Below are positions 63,582-64,000 of a DNA stretch of 64,000 nucleotides, in pieces. The first letter of the stretch is position 1. The number at the start of each line of letters is the position of its first letter. The translations under genes were made by a program, and so were the position numbers. The DNA lies in assembly GCF_030209175.1 (NCBI RefSeq), contig NZ_JARVSM010000001.1, positions 1,302,001-1,366,000 of the forward strand, given 5' to 3'. The notes under the pieces are model-generated. The model was not told the origin of the DNA, ran no database searches, and was given only the letters and a program-made list of their open reading frames with translations. Source of the DNA: Pseudomonas sp. efr-133-TYG-5. GTDB lineage: Bacteria > Pseudomonadota > Gammaproteobacteria > Pseudomonadales > Pseudomonadaceae.

Positions 63582-64000
63582 ATGGGGATCCCCGCCGTAC
63601 ACCACGTCCTGACACCCACGCTGAATATTGCGCTCGAGCAGCATGGCCCGGCGACTGGCGCCGCGGTCATCCTGCTCCACGGCTTCCCCTACTCTCCCCG
63701 CGCCTACGACGAAATTGCCCCGGTCCTGGCCGCCGAGGGTTATCGGGTGATCGTGCCGTATCTGCGCGGTTACGGGCCAACCCGCTTCAATCACCCGGAA
63801 ACCCTGCGCTCCGGCCAGCAAGCGGCGCTCGCTGAGGATTTGCTGGCGTTAATGGATGCGCTGGGGATCGAGCAAGCCACGCTGTGCGGTTATGACTGGG
63901 GCGGTAGGGCCGCCTGCATCTTCGCGGCGCTGTTTCCCGATCGCGTGCGCGGGTTAGTGACGGGGGACGGCTATAACCTGCAGGACATTGCCATGTCCGC
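63582..64000 (+). CDS. Alpha/beta-hydrolase, Asp-nucleophile type (3' end outside window)
   Basis: The first 139 codons of an alpha/beta-hydrolase are present and run off the right edge. The oxyanion motif HGFPYSPRAYDE is near residue 36, the loop LRGYGPTRF near 65 and the nucleophile elbow GYDWGGRAA near 107 with Asp as nucleophile. This points to the epoxide hydrolase or haloalkane dehalogenase branch rather than a serine esterase. The ATG at 63582 has GGAG 9 bases upstream; a GTG directly before it is possible. Confidence 0.82.
   Translation, partial: MGIPAVHHVLTPTLNIALEQHGPATGAAVILLHGFPYSPRAYDEIAPVLAAEGYRVIVPYLRGYGPTRFNHPETLRSGQQAALAEDLLALMDALGIEQATLCGYDWGGRAACIFAALFPDRVRGLVTGDGYNLQDIAMS

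Overview
The window looks like a chromosome segment of a fluorescent Pseudomonas, probably of the P. fluorescens group. The evidence is a nearly complete pyoverdine (PVD) maturation and synthesis locus, GC-rich codon use throughout, and Pseudomonas-type REP and other short palindromic repeats. No rRNA, tRNA, CRISPR array, prophage or transposase was seen.

Layout. (1) 1-3640, minus strand: a signalling block made of a degenerate stand-alone receiver, a LuxR-type response regulator and a BvgS-like sensor kinase with two periplasmic binding domains, cut by the left edge. (2) 3756-7301, minus: mgtC and the magnesium P-type ATPase mgtA, separated by a REP pair, with a strong hairpin in the mgtA leader. 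(3) 7934-56602: the pyoverdine block. It holds pvdA (ornithine hydroxylase), an fpvI-like ECF sigma factor, the pvdRT-opmQ efflux operon, pvdP, pvdM-pvdN-pvdO, pvdE, the receptor fpvA, an HSL-type esterase, two very large NRPS genes, a type II thioesterase, an SCP2-cupin (JmjC-like) gene and an MFS transporter. (4) 56953-59572: an SDR dehydrogenase overlapping a GH15 glycosidase. (5) 59738-64000: an orphan single-module NRPS-like reductase (A-T-R) with different base composition, an unrecognised 129-aa protein and the start of an alpha/beta hydrolase.

How the genes work together. PvdA makes N5-hydroxyornithine for two OHOrn-type adenylation domains. The two synthetases (C-A-T-E, C-A-T-E, C-A-T; then C-A-T, C-A-T-E, C-A-T, C-A-T-TE) read by specificity code as: basic residue (Lys-like, epimerised), D-OHOrn, Ala, Gly, D-(allo)Thr, Ser, OHOrn (probably cyclic). 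They would extend the chromophore precursor made by PvdL, which is not in the window. PvdE exports the acylated precursor to the periplasm, PvdM/P/N/O mature it there, PvdRT-OpmQ moves product out, and FpvA takes the ferric form back in and signals to the sigma factors. Eight PvdS-type iron-starvation boxes (TAAAT or TAATT, spacer of 16 or once 15, CGT) sit before pvdA, pvdR, pvdP, pvdM, pvdE, the first NRPS, the thioesterase and the SCP2-cupin gene. They outline one regulon. pvdS, pvdL, pvdH, pvdQ, fpvR and any hydroxyornithine acylase (pvdF or pvdYII) are not seen.

The most unusual points are the SCP2-cupin enzyme under its own perfect PvdS box, the serine module whose epimerase seems to have been removed while the D-type junction remains, the orphan A-T-R reductase with an unfamiliar pocket code, and the receiver with Asn in place of the phospho-accepting Asp.
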